From a virus, in the IMG/VR virus record IMGVR_UViG_3300042324_001336, positions 1 through 60,001 of that record: DNA of 60,001 nt; one strand, 5' to 3'. A model generated the notes under the pieces. That model made no database searches. It was not told the origin of the DNA and saw nothing but the letters and a program-made list of their open reading frames with translations. Shown here piece by piece: positions 24,598-32,756 of this stretch; position 1 is the stretch's first letter, and the number at the start of each line of letters is the position of its first letter. The position numbers and the translations under genes are program-made.

Positions 24598-25929
24598 TTA
24601 TTCTTTTCTTTTTGCTAATTTTCTTTTAACTGCTTCCCGAGTCGACTCCATTTTCTTGGCATAACTTGGATTTTTTCGCTTGTTAAAATTAATTTGTTGA
24701 TTTAGCGATCCAGTAATCTTTTGCATGTTACCACCTCTTGTTCTGATTAACCAATCCGCTAATTTATTAACTCCAAGGTCTCTGAATTTTCCATTTGCAT
24801 CAGGTGCATCAGAATCGTGCCATTTAAGTTTTTTCTTTTCTGAAATTTCATCTTCATCAGCTTCATCATCTTCTTCGTCATCCCATCTGTGATACTGTTC
24901 CTCAATTGCCTTATTTAAAAGATCTTGAATTTTGTCGTACATTCCAAGCGAGTCTTCGAAACCAGTTACGGCACTCATAAAGAGTTCAATATCTTCAGCT
25001 ATCTCATTAGACTTCATTGAAACTGGATCTCCATTTTGGAATAGGTCAGACCATTCATAGTCTTCAAGTTCAGCATCTTCGTAAAGTCCGATATCTTTTT
25101 GTGCGACACTAACTGACGACTTAACAGTTTCATCGATAAAGTTTATTCTGACTTCAAAATCAGTCCATACGTCTCTTTCTATATCCGGATATTCGGATGA
25201 ATCTATTCCGTAATCATCTATAGATTGATTGAACTGGCCTGAAACAATAACGATTTGATCTTCTGCAGTTGCTCCATTGACTAGTTCTGCGATTGCATCA
25301 GTGTCAACTCCACCAAAACCCATTGCTCTTAGTTCTGCAGCTTCTTCATCAGATAAGTTCTCAATTATGAATTTTCCTTTTGTGTTAGGCTCATCAGAAT
25401 CATGCCATTTAAGTTTCTTCTTTTCTGATACTTCTCCAAGACGTCTATCGATTATGTCATTTACTATATCGACTGCCATGTCTACAAACATGCCTTCGTA
25501 TTCAATTCGCTGCAAAATCTGAGTTAACTCATCAGCGATTCCTTGAGAATCGTGATTTTCTGAATCCAGTTTAAAATCAACTTCATACGCATTACCTGCA
25601 CCGTCAAAATCAATCCCAGAATTTAAGACTGCCACTTGTACTTTAGATTTCATTGTCTCAAAGTCGAAATCAACATAGTACTGAACAAGGAACACGCTAT
25701 CTAATTCAGCAGCCTCTGCTCTTTCTGGATCAAGTCCTAAATCATCAGCTGTCATATCAAATCCCAAATCGAAACCTAATGTCGTGTCGGTCTTCTCCTC
25801 TGGGTTGTATTCGGCCATTAATCCTTGAATTTCATCCGTGTCAATCTTTGAATTAAAACCTAATGCTGCTAATTCTTCAGCATCATCAGTATTTTCATTA
25901 ACGAATTGTGTAAATCGTTTAAGTCTCAT
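24598..25929 (-). CDS. Large acidic internal head protein candidate with repeated modules
   Basis: 443 aa. N-terminus MRLKRFTQFVNE is the clearest capsid-targeting-like peptide. The module SEKKKLKWHDSD-x-P-x-x-x-GKF occurs twice (about 168-187 and 364-383), and an E-L-x-A-M/L-G-F-x-x-x-(V/I)DTD element occurs near 19-34 and 199-212. The basic C-terminus (TRGGNMQKITGSLNQQINFNKR...) suggests nucleic-acid contact. Very acidic between. It overlaps the next gene by one base. Related pieces occur in 48116-48667. Confidence 0.62.
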   Translation of the reverse strand: MRLKRFTQFVNENTDDAEELAALGFNSKIDTDEIQGLMAEYNPEEKTDTTLGFDLGFDMTADDLGLDPERAEAAELDSVFLVQYYVDFDFETMKSKVQVAVLNSGIDFDGAGNAYEVDFKLDSENHDSQGIADELTQILQRIEYEGMFVDMAVDIVNDIIDRRLGEVSEKKKLKWHDSDEPNTKGKFIIENLSDEEAAELRAMGFGGVDTDAIAELVNGATAEDQIVIVSGQFNQSIDDYGIDSSEYPDIERDVWTDFEVRINFIDETVKSSVSVAQKDIGLYEDAELEDYEWSDLFQNGDPVSMKSNEIAEDIELFMSAVTGFEDSLGMYDKIQDLLNKAIEEQYHRWDDEEDDEADEDEISEKKKLKWHDSDAPDANGKFRDLGVNKLADWLIRTRGGNMQKITGSLNQQINFNKRKNPSYAKKMESTREAVKRKLAKRKE

Positions 25930-26513
25930 TATCCTGGGAAATTGTCTAGTGCTGCATCAACTTCATCCATTAAGTCCGGTCTTGCTCTCTGAATTGCTCC
26001 AGCGATTGAGCCGACTAAATTAATCAGTTCGTGATATTCTGAATAGGTATCGTATGCACTATCGTTATTTTTAATAGAGATAACATCGATCGTTGTATCT
26101 TGAATATATGCTAGTAGGGTATCGAAATTTACCTGACTTGCTGAGTAAACTCCATCCTCTTCATCTTCGTTATCATAATCTTCAGTTGAGTCAAGGTAAT
26201 CATTGTACTGTCTGGCCTGACTCACTAGCTCCGCAAGTTCAGCTTGAGAATCTCCGACCTTGGCTGAAGTTAGGTCTTCGTGAGATATTTTAGTTAGAGC
26301 AAAAACTGGAACTTTAACAATATTGCCTTTTGAGTTATGTAATTCAACTTTTGCAAAATCGCTATCGATATCAAGCACTTGGCCTTTACCTCGGTATGAG
26401 TCAACGTAATTTCCTACATTGATCTCTGGTGAATTGTCATCAGCTAATTCCTTTTCTGGATTGTCTAGGAATCTGTCAAGATCAAATTCTTCGTATAGTT
26501 TAAGGTGTTTCAT
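25929..26513 (-). CDS. Internal head protein candidate, 194 aa
   Basis: The start MKHLKLYEEFDLDRF fits the shared N-terminal motif loosely. A KOW/SH3-like beta stretch (YVDSYRGKGQVLDIDSDFAKVEL, in part, about 34-56) follows, then an acidic helical region. A perfect TATAAATA box sits 5 nt before the ATG. Cotranscribed with 24598-25929. Confidence 0.58.
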   Translation of the reverse strand: MKHLKLYEEFDLDRFLDNPEKELADDNSPEINVGNYVDSYRGKGQVLDIDSDFAKVELHNSKGNIVKVPVFALTKISHEDLTSAKVGDSQAELAELVSQARQYNDYLDSTEDYDNEDEEDGVYSASQVNFDTLLAYIQDTTIDVISIKNNDSAYDTYSEYHELINLVGSIAGAIQRARPDLMDEVDAALDNFPG

Positions 26514-26517
26514 AGAG

Positions 26518-28254
26518 TTATTTATACTCTATTCGCAATCTCGCTTTGAAGTCAGGTGGGAATTGATCACCTGCGGATTTCATTAGGTCTGCGAAACATC
26601 CATCAAGTAGATGAGTCACCGCCCAATCCTCAGGTGTACGTATTGAGCGGCCTACTCCTTGCAGGACAGCGATTGAGGTCTTCCAATTGTACCATTGCTG
26701 GCTGTATTCCAATTTAGCAGCAACGTACTTGTCGCCGAGATGAGGGTACGGAACCTTTAAGAAGATTTGGAATCTACTCTGGTCGTCAACCATGTTCAAG
26801 CCTTCAAGAATAGATGGACCCATCAGTACCATTGCCTTCTTCTTCTTCATTATCTTTAGCGCGATCTCTTTCTCTTCAGATCCTTTATAGAGAACAATGC
26901 GTTTCTTAACATCTTTGGGAAGACCTGTCCAGATCTTAGTATTCAATTCATAAGAACCTGAATGAATGATTCCGGAGTGCTCAGAGTTCTCCCTGACTAT
27001 TCTGGTTACTGAATCAATTGCCCATTGTAGATTCTCTTGTAGGAATCTGGTTGACATTTTTTTACCTGGATAGAAAATGATAGGTGACTTCTCCCAATTG
27101 AAATGACTTTCAATCTTAAAGTACTTAGCCTTCTTGATTCCGTGATTTCTCATGAAATCGCTGGGACTGCCCATTGTAGCAGTCATCAGTAACTTGAATC
27201 CAAATTTCGTAAAGAAGTGTTTCTGTAATAGGTAGTACTCATCGATACAGTTGAATGTGATTGACTTTTCGCCAGGATTCTTTACGAGCTTCTCAAGACC
27301 TACTTGTTCAATGATTTTACAATAGTCTTCTAGTTTACAGTGAACGTCCTTACACCAGTCCGCCATGCCAAAGACAGCCAACCATTCGGATGGAATGCTG
27401 CCCTCTAAAAATTCAATTGATGCATTTTCTCTAAGCGAAGAGGTTGCCTGAACTGCAATGCTCAAGAGTCTAGTAACCTCCTTAAGTAATTTAAGCAAGT
27501 TGCCATGATCCTCCTGTTCGTAAATCATATCAATCACTTTTGCTAATCGTTCAGTGTCCACTTGTGGTATCTTTTGGCCAATATCGCCGGTGCTTTCAAT
27601 TAAGCTCTCAGTCTTTTTAACAATTTCATGCGAAACGATTGGACTGAAATGGCTCTGTACAATATCAAGTAGCTTATGGGCCTCATCGCATACTACAAAA
27701 TCTCTTTGTGGAAATGGGGAGCCCTTACCGTTGCCTTGCTGATTTTGCTCAACGTAATTTCGTTGAATCAGGGCGTATGGATAGGTTAACAGAGAGACTG
27801 GCGACTTGATTGCCTTTTTTCTTGAGGTCAAGTAGCCACATTGTTTGAAACACGGAAGAGATTCAGCCTTTTCATAAGAGGTTCCTTTACTCTTGCACTC
27901 ACCGACTGAAAATTTCTCGTCGTTCACAACGCATCGGTAGTTATCAACACCTTTTATATTACCCCAATTCCATACCTGCAACTTTTTAAAATCTTTGACG
28001 TATTGTTCATGAAGAGAGAGGTCAGATGCTAAGATATAGCCGCGATTTCCCTTAAATGCAAGAAAATCAGCAAATAACATTGCGATAACTGACTTGCCTG
28101 ATCCAGTCGGCGCATCAAGTAGATAAATTCCATTATGGTCTTCTTCGTATGCTGAAATAATATCGATTATCGCTTCTTTTTGCTGAGGTCTAAACTCAAT
28201 GCTCGGATGTTTACCTTTTATGAACTCTTCAAAGTCCCGTGTGAGTTTACTCAT
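26518..28254 (-). CDS. DinG/XPD-like superfamily 2 helicase
   Basis: 578 aa. Walker A DAPTGSGKS at 47-55; four cysteines (108, 120, 135, 139) spaced like the Fe-S cluster domain of XPD/DinG; DEAH at 190-193; motif VI GVGRSIRTPEDW near the C-terminus. These 5'-3' helicases unwind DNA or RNA-DNA hybrids. Its start overlaps the methylglyoxal synthase stop by 4 bp, so both are cotranscribed. Confidence 0.87.
   Translation of the reverse strand: MSKLTRDFEEFIKGKHPSIEFRPQQKEAIIDIISAYEEDHNGIYLLDAPTGSGKSVIAMLFADFLAFKGNRGYILASDLSLHEQYVKDFKKLQVWNWGNIKGVDNYRCVVNDEKFSVGECKSKGTSYEKAESLPCFKQCGYLTSRKKAIKSPVSLLTYPYALIQRNYVEQNQQGNGKGSPFPQRDFVVCDEAHKLLDIVQSHFSPIVSHEIVKKTESLIESTGDIGQKIPQVDTERLAKVIDMIYEQEDHGNLLKLLKEVTRLLSIAVQATSSLRENASIEFLEGSIPSEWLAVFGMADWCKDVHCKLEDYCKIIEQVGLEKLVKNPGEKSITFNCIDEYYLLQKHFFTKFGFKLLMTATMGSPSDFMRNHGIKKAKYFKIESHFNWEKSPIIFYPGKKMSTRFLQENLQWAIDSVTRIVRENSEHSGIIHSGSYELNTKIWTGLPKDVKKRIVLYKGSEEKEIALKIMKKKKAMVLMGPSILEGLNMVDDQSRFQIFLKVPYPHLGDKYVAAKLEYSQQWYNWKTSIAVLQGVGRSIRTPEDWAVTHLLDGCFADLMKSAGDQFPPDFKARLRIEYK
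26519..26526 (-). promoter_or_regulatory. T4 late promoter TATAAATA, leaderless spacing
   Basis: Exact box, 5 nt (ACTCT), then the ATG at 26513. The same 5-nt geometry as at 7458. Confidence 0.7.
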
Positions 28255-28631
28255 TTATCGTTGTTATTTTTAGAAGAAACTGCCTGTATCAACAAGCTTG
28301 CAGTCGAATAGTTCGTTGCAATAGGAATATTATACACATTACACAATCTAAGTAACATTTGAACGTCAACTTCATGCGGATGTGCAGTTAATGGATCAAT
28401 AAAGAAGATAACTCCATCTATTTTACCGTTGACTAACTCTGCTGCGATCTGAGCGTCTCCGCCTTGCGGTCCAGACTTCATTCGGTCGACCTCAAGACCT
28501 GCATGCTCAATGTGAGTACCGGTCGTACCAGTTGCAACAACCTCGTGCTGCTTAAAAAAATCAAGACGCTTCATGATGAATGCCACCATGTCCGCCTTTT
28601 TATTATCGTGTGCAATTACTGCTATTCTCAT
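28251..28631 (-). CDS. mgsA: Methylglyoxal synthase
   Basis: 126 aa (bacterial MgsA about 130-152). The family residues all align: His8 and Asp9 (HD), TGTTG 34-38, SGPQGGD 53-59 with catalytic Asp59, Asp79 in the FIDP motif, His86 and Asp89. The enzyme turns dihydroxyacetone phosphate into methylglyoxal and phosphate, bypassing lower glycolysis and making a toxic electrophile. I know of no common role in phages. It is coupled to the helicase gene by ATGA overlap. Confidence 0.9.
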   Translation of the reverse strand: MRIAVIAHDNKKADMVAFIMKRLDFFKQHEVVATGTTGTHIEHAGLEVDRMKSGPQGGDAQIAAELVNGKIDGVIFFIDPLTAHPHEVDVQMLLRLCNVYNIPIATNYSTASLLIQAVSSKNNNDK

Positions 28632-28642
28632 ATTTCGTTTAA

Positions 28643-28951
28643 TTAATCTTCTGATCCTATTATGTAGTCGTACTCACAGCATGGATATTCTCTACCGCGC
28701 TCATCAATCCAGCACCAAACTTTATCAGCTTTAATCCACTTCCAGTCAACTCCCTCTTCGCCTTCCGGTAAATTAGGTGAGTCTAGTGGTGGATGATACG
28801 AGTTTACACTAACGTAATTGTGATTACAATCACATCCACGAGAGACACAATCATCACATGAATTTGGATTACCTCCATCTCTATAACCTGGCCCGTAACA
28901 CCAAGTTGCGATCTTTCCGCAGTCGCAACGTTCCTTACCAGCTACCGACAT
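28643..28951 (-). CDS. Cys-rich zinc-binding small protein
   Basis: 102 aa with eleven Cys; CDCGK, CDDC and CDC near the N-terminus and CC near the C-terminus suggest one or two zinc sites. A DWKWIKADKVWCW segment follows. Cotranscribed with mgsA (11 nt apart). Not recognised further. Confidence 0.55.
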   Translation of the reverse strand: MSVAGKERCDCGKIATWCYGPGYRDGGNPNSCDDCVSRGCDCNHNYVSVNSYHPPLDSPNLPEGEEGVDWKWIKADKVWCWIDERGREYPCCEYDYIIGSED

Positions 28952-29141
28952 CAGTTAAGTCTAATGGATGTTTTGGTGCATTGCTGCTAGTGACAGTGAT
29001 TGTGTCTCCGATTCCACATGATGATACTGTCCAGGTTAAGTTTCCCCATTCGCCAAACAGGGCTTTTAGGTGCTTACCCCAAGCATCAAACTTTTTCTGC
29101 TGCTTGTCGTTTAGGGTTATTGATATTATCGTGTTTGCCAT
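28935..29141 (-). CDS. Hypothetical protein, 68 aa
   Basis: Beta-rich after a short helix; ends TDVGSW. It overlaps 28643-28951 by 17 bp and 29086-29829 by 56 bp in another frame. Not recognised. Confidence 0.45.
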   Translation of the reverse strand: MANTIISITLNDKQQKKFDAWGKHLKALFGEWGNLTWTVSSCGIGDTITVTSSNAPKHPLDLTDVGSW

Positions 29142-29829
29142 ATTGTTTCTTGTATTTCTTAAATATCTTTTCGAATTTCTTAGCTGCCGTAACTGAGCCT
29201 CTGGTCTTTGCCATCGTTGCCGTTAATCCTGTCGCCATATAAGCCTGAATCTCATCCGCGATTACGTGGCTTGTGTAGCCGATTTGAATCAAGTAGCTTT
29301 CAAGCTGTTCGTATAGATCTCGCTTTAAAGATAATACTAACTCCATCATCTCGGTTTTATACGCCTTATTTGTATAGAATAGCCCGTGAGCAAATTCATG
29401 ATCCATTACTCTTGATTCCAATGAATCGACTCCAAGTAGATAGAACTTACCTTTTTTCTGGTACTGTCTAATAATAGACACAACCTCTGTCATTTCATGA
29501 TCGTACGAAGTTATGTCAGTATGATACTGATAAACTCCTCGCATACAGGCTTCAAGAGATTCGCTAGGAACATTGTATCCGCTCCAGTCCGCTGTGTAAC
29601 TAAAATAGTTAGCTGATCTCTCTTTTCGGTAACGATTCATGTAGACAAAAATATCAAAGTCCTGTCCTCTAAATTCAGGAAAAGGGGATTCATAATACTC
29701 TTGTGCTCTAAGAAAGAGCATCGCTCTCTCAAAAGAGTCCTTTGCCAAGACTGCATAAATCTTTGGAGCGATTTCATACAACTCATAATTAATAAGCTTT
29801 GAATTCTCCTGTTTGTGTAGTACTTTCAT
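29086..29829 (-). CDS. Zincin-like putative metallopeptidase
   Basis: 247 aa. HEFAH at 144-148 gives the H-E-x-x-H zinc motif, with a likely third ligand Glu193 in ADEIQAY. The C-terminus is basic. The first 110 residues are unassigned. A GTATATTA box exactly 5 nt before the ATG predicts a leaderless message. Substrate unknown. Confidence 0.6.
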   Translation of the reverse strand: MKVLHKQENSKLINYELYEIAPKIYAVLAKDSFERAMLFLRAQEYYESPFPEFRGQDFDIFVYMNRYRKERSANYFSYTADWSGYNVPSESLEACMRGVYQYHTDITSYDHEMTEVVSIIRQYQKKGKFYLLGVDSLESRVMDHEFAHGLFYTNKAYKTEMMELVLSLKRDLYEQLESYLIQIGYTSHVIADEIQAYMATGLTATMAKTRGSVTAAKKFEKIFKKYKKQYGKHDNINNPKRQAAEKV

Positions 29830-29834
29830 AAGTC

Positions 29835-29842
29835 TAATATAC
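29835..29842 (-). promoter_or_regulatory. GTATATTA box, leaderless spacing
   Basis: Box, 5 nt (GACTT), then the ATG at 29829. Confidence 0.6.
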
Positions 29843-29847
29843 TAAAA

Positions 29848-29873
29848 AAGGCGACCGTTAGATCGATCGCCTT
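29848..29873 (-). terminator. Rho-independent terminator
   Basis: Stem AAGGCGA/TCGCCTT followed by TTTT on the minus strand. It closes the tRNA transcript from cluster 2. Confidence 0.8.
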
Positions 29874-30036
29874 AATTCAATTTACCTTGCCAATTGTAAG
29901 TAGGTTTAGTTGTGGACTTTTACTTCTTATGCGTCCATAAGAATCCTTCCAGTCAGTGTTTCTTTTTCTACAGTCTTTAAACTATCGTTGCACGTTATCT
30001 GACAATTTCAACACGAAGCAAGCGTGTTAACAATCG
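29874..30036 (-). other. Hairpin-rich region 3' of tRNA-like gene
   Basis: No gene seen. Perfect short hairpins CTTATG-CGTC-CATAAG (about 29928-29943) and AACACG-AAGCAAG-CGTGTT (about 30010-30028) suggest a structured transcript. Confidence 0.4.
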
Positions 30037-30157
30037 TAGTCAGGACAGGATTCGAACCTGCATGGTCACATCTCTTACCTTTGTTTTCCCCGCTAAGGGA
30101 GTGGTGAACGAAGCGAGTTCCGCACCACATAGCGTCTACCAATTCCGCCACCTGACT
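30037..30157 (-). tRNA. Anomalous tRNA-Leu-like gene with inserted hairpin
   Basis: The acceptor stem (AGTCAGG/CCTGACT, seven pairs), Leu-type D-arm (GGCGGAATTGGTAGACGC) and T-arm (GCAGG-TTCGAAT-CCTGT) are intact. Between D-arm and T-arm lie 70 nt instead of about 33. The excess includes a hairpin GTGGTgcgGAAC-TCGCTTC-GTTCACCAC placed where the anticodon arm should begin. A CTTAGCG loop downstream could be a weak TAG anticodon. Anticodon not resolved; no CCA. Confidence 0.6.
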
Positions 30158-30309
30158 ATTTAAAACATACCACTCAAATGGGTATTTGTTACAGTGTCAC
30201 AATTGTTGCCTATACTCCGGTTAATTACTCCTTCTGTACCCAACGGCTTTATGTTGGCTTATAATTGGCTATTTCAAAGTAACTCACATTTTTATTTGTG
30301 ATATGTGTT
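30158..30309 (-). other. Hairpin-rich spacer between tRNA genes
   Basis: No gene seen. Hairpins CCAAC-GGCTTTAT-GTTGG (about 30239-30256) and TCACA-TTTTTATT-TGTGA are visible. Confidence 0.4.
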
Positions 30310-30390
30310 TGGTACCCTCTGAGAGACTCGAACTCTCACCCTAAGACTAGATCCTAAGTCTAGCGCGTCTACCAATTCCGCCAAGAGGGC
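30310..30390 (-). tRNA. tRNA-Leu(TAG)
   Basis: Anticodon loop CTTAGGA on CTAGA/TCTAG; class II arm; CCA encoded. Confidence 0.93.
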
Positions 30391-30482
30391 AACTTAAAGA
30401 ACGTTTGTTTTGTTATAAAGTTATTATACCCAATAACTATTAATAATTTCCTGAGGTCATTTTTTATTTTCAGCAATTCTCG

Positions 30483-31025
30483 TTAGAATGGGCTGATTAA
30501 CTCTTTAAACGGGGTTCCCAATTGATCTTTATCCGAAATGATAGGATTTTCAATTTCCCAATCAATCGCTAAGTCCGCATCATTCCATAATATACAGCCT
30601 TCATGTTCTTTTGAATAACCGTTTGTGCATTTATAGGAAAAAATAGTGTCGTCTTCTAGGCTAACGAAGCCATGCGCAAAGCCTGGTGGAATCCAAAGTT
30701 GATTGCGATCAGTCGTATTTAATACAACTTGAAAGGATTTACCGTAGCTTGGAGAGTCTCGACGAATATCTACCGCAACATCCAACACGCTTCCTGTAAT
30801 TACCTGAACCAATTTTCCTTGATCAAACGGTGGAGCTTGAAAATGCAATCCACGAAGGACTCCTTTTTTGGATCTAGATAAATTATCCTGAACAAATGAA
30901 TGCTCATTAAGAAATTCAGAATATTTCAGCTGATTAAACGATTCTAGAAAAAATCCTCTTTCATCGCCAAACACGGATGGATAAACTGATATAAGCCCGT
31001 TAGGAAATTCTTGTACAACTTTCAT
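30483..31025 (-). CDS. rmlC: dTDP-4-dehydrorhamnose 3,5-epimerase
   Basis: 180 aa, full family length. Signature FGDERGFFLESF (19-30), catalytic His61 in RGLHFQ, VAVDIRRDSP with Asp86, WIPPGFAHGF (111-120) and Tyr131. It epimerises C3 and C5 of dTDP-4-keto-6-deoxyglucose on the way to dTDP-rhamnose-type sugars. No RmlA, B or D is in the window, so it would use the host pool or genes elsewhere. Confidence 0.93.
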   Translation of the reverse strand: MKVVQEFPNGLISVYPSVFGDERGFFLESFNQLKYSEFLNEHSFVQDNLSRSKKGVLRGLHFQAPPFDQGKLVQVITGSVLDVAVDIRRDSPSYGKSFQVVLNTTDRNQLWIPPGFAHGFVSLEDDTIFSYKCTNGYSKEHEGCILWNDADLAIDWEIENPIISDKDQLGTPFKELISPF

Positions 31026-31046
31026 TAGTTAATCTATTTTTAATAA

Positions 31047-31520
31047 TTACATTACCGTGTGAGGTATCTGAACTCTCACGCAGTTTTGAGGTTCTCCCTC
31101 ATTCATGAAGAAGTTATTAATGTAACCCATCATGTTCGCTGATCCAATTGGATTCGCTGAGTGTACGTAGACTGCTGGAAACCGAATCGGCACATTACGC
31201 TTATCGAAACGACTCATCTCAATTCTCTTTGGATTCTCGTCGTAGAACTGATTCACCAACCACTTAGTGCAATCCATTCCAGTTTTTTCAGTAATGTTCG
31301 TGTAGTCTAGCTTATAGTTAGGACTTACATTCGTGAAGTACTCTGACATAGCTGAGTCACCCAAGTCGTGATCCAATGAGATCATGTGAATGTTCTTTAA
31401 TCCAATTTCCATCACCTTGTCCTTGAACTCCTGGTATGATCTAACAACTATCCAGTCCTGTTCAATTGGTGTTCGAACGTCATCTAAATAGATTCTGATC
31501 GGTAATTTTTCTTCTTCCAT
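31047..31520 (-). CDS. Cyclic-phosphate-processing receiver-like domain protein
   Basis: 157 aa. Residues 8-17 IRIYLDDVRT, then ISLDHDLGD near 47-55, TGMDCTKWL and HSANPIGSANMMGYI near 120-134, the pattern of the receiver-like cREC domain described in RNA-repair systems and proposed to process 2',3'-cyclic phosphate ends. It lies 14 nt after the RNA ligase gene, which supports a joint role. The family call is from memory of the motif set. Confidence 0.7.
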   Translation of the reverse strand: MEEEKLPIRIYLDDVRTPIEQDWIVVRSYQEFKDKVMEIGLKNIHMISLDHDLGDSAMSEYFTNVSPNYKLDYTNITEKTGMDCTKWLVNQFYDENPKRIEMSRFDKRNVPIRFPAVYVHSANPIGSANMMGYINNFFMNEGEPQNCVRVQIPHTVM

Positions 31521-31534
31521 TTGTATTTGTTTTA

Positions 31535-32737
31535 TTAATGTGAGTCTCCAATATCGTGCTTTTCTCCGTAAATCAAATAGTCTGGATTAATTACCTTTGC
31601 TACTCGATTACGCTCACCGCTTATGTGCTTAATAACAATGCCTTCATGCGGCACCTTAGTTCCTTTGATCATATTACCAAAGACGAACTGGTCTTGTGTC
31701 TCTTGTGACCACGGTCCTGTGTATAGGACTCCAACGTGAGGTAACTCTAGCGCTTCTTTGAAAAGGAATTCAGTGTAAATAGTGGACTCGTATTTGCCGT
31801 TTACTGTGGCATCGAATCCAACGAATTCAATATCAGTCAGACCGTACTCGTAATTCTTTTGAATACCTGCACCGTAAATTTCTCCGTAAATTACAATACC
31901 AGCTCCAAGTTCACCAATCCTATTTTTAGTTTTTGCTAAGGTAAGCAACCTGTTCTTGATATCGTACTTCTCGGCAATTGTTCTCCAGACATCAGTTGAA
32001 TAGAACCCTTGAGAATCAGAACCCTTCTCGACATTATGAGATCCATAAACGTACTCGTACTCAAAGAGCTCTCCGGCGAATCCAAAGAATTTTTTAATCC
32101 TATCCATGAAGGACAAGCGATTCTTCTTAACTATACCGTATCGTGCATTCGTACCGTGGATCTTACGCGTGATTTGCACAATATCCTCTTCAGTAAACAT
32201 TCCACTAACATTTTTCAAGTTAGGAAACTTGTAGTAGACATGAAAGTTTGGATTGTCTTGATAACGAACCTTTTTACCTGAAGCAAGTTGGACCTGTCTA
32301 ACTGGCGGTTCGTACTTGAAAATTCCAAGCATCTCACTAACGTCAACTCCTTCTTCAATAACGAGTGCATCGTCATAAGGGCCCAACTGTAATTGATCGC
32401 CCCAAGGCTGTTTACTAACTCCGATCTTCATTTCTTCTGAACCTTCAAGCACATTAAGCGGAATGATTAGACACTCACTGTAAACTCCTCTCAACTTAAC
32501 TGTTCTAACTCGATTGCCCTTACGCAGGTAACCGGTTACTCCCAATTTTTCGGATAACTCTTCCGGAATAACTGCATCAGTTGTTGCAATGATAACAAAT
32601 TCGTCCGCCTTGTGTAGTCCTTTTTTAGTAATACAATTCCATCCACCGATGATCGCTAACTCAATATTGTCAGCTCCTTCGATTGCCTTGATTTCTGTTA
32701 CTTTTCCAATGTAACATACGCTGTTTTGATTTTCCAT
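31535..32737 (-). CDS. RNA ligase, DRB0094/Rnl5 type
   Basis: 400 aa. An N-terminal OB-like domain (1-150) precedes the nucleotidyltransferase domain: motif I RKIHGTN with adenylated Lys192, motif III/IIIa GEIYG 285-289, motif IV HEGIVIK 364-370, motif V KVINPDYL 381-388. Rnl5 ligases seal nicks with a 3'-OH/5'-PO4 in RNA, which fits repair of tRNAs cut by host anticodon nucleases. Cotranscribed with the CCA-adding enzyme and HD hydrolase upstream. Confidence 0.9.
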   Translation of the reverse strand: MENQNSVCYIGKVTEIKAIEGADNIELAIIGGWNCITKKGLHKADEFVIIATTDAVIPEELSEKLGVTGYLRKGNRVRTVKLRGVYSECLIIPLNVLEGSEEMKIGVSKQPWGDQLQLGPYDDALVIEEGVDVSEMLGIFKYEPPVRQVQLASGKKVRYQDNPNFHVYYKFPNLKNVSGMFTEEDIVQITRKIHGTNARYGIVKKNRLSFMDRIKKFFGFAGELFEYEYVYGSHNVEKGSDSQGFYSTDVWRTIAEKYDIKNRLLTLAKTKNRIGELGAGIVIYGEIYGAGIQKNYEYGLTDIEFVGFDATVNGKYESTIYTEFLFKEALELPHVGVLYTGPWSQETQDQFVFGNMIKGTKVPHEGIVIKHISGERNRVAKVINPDYLIYGEKHDIGDSH

Positions 32738-32756
32738 TATATTAATTTTTTTATTT

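Noticed and set aside
30037-30157. Group I intron in a tRNA-Leu gene
   Set aside because: The extra sequence is only about 37 nt, far below the smallest group I introns, and lacks P/Q/R/S core elements.
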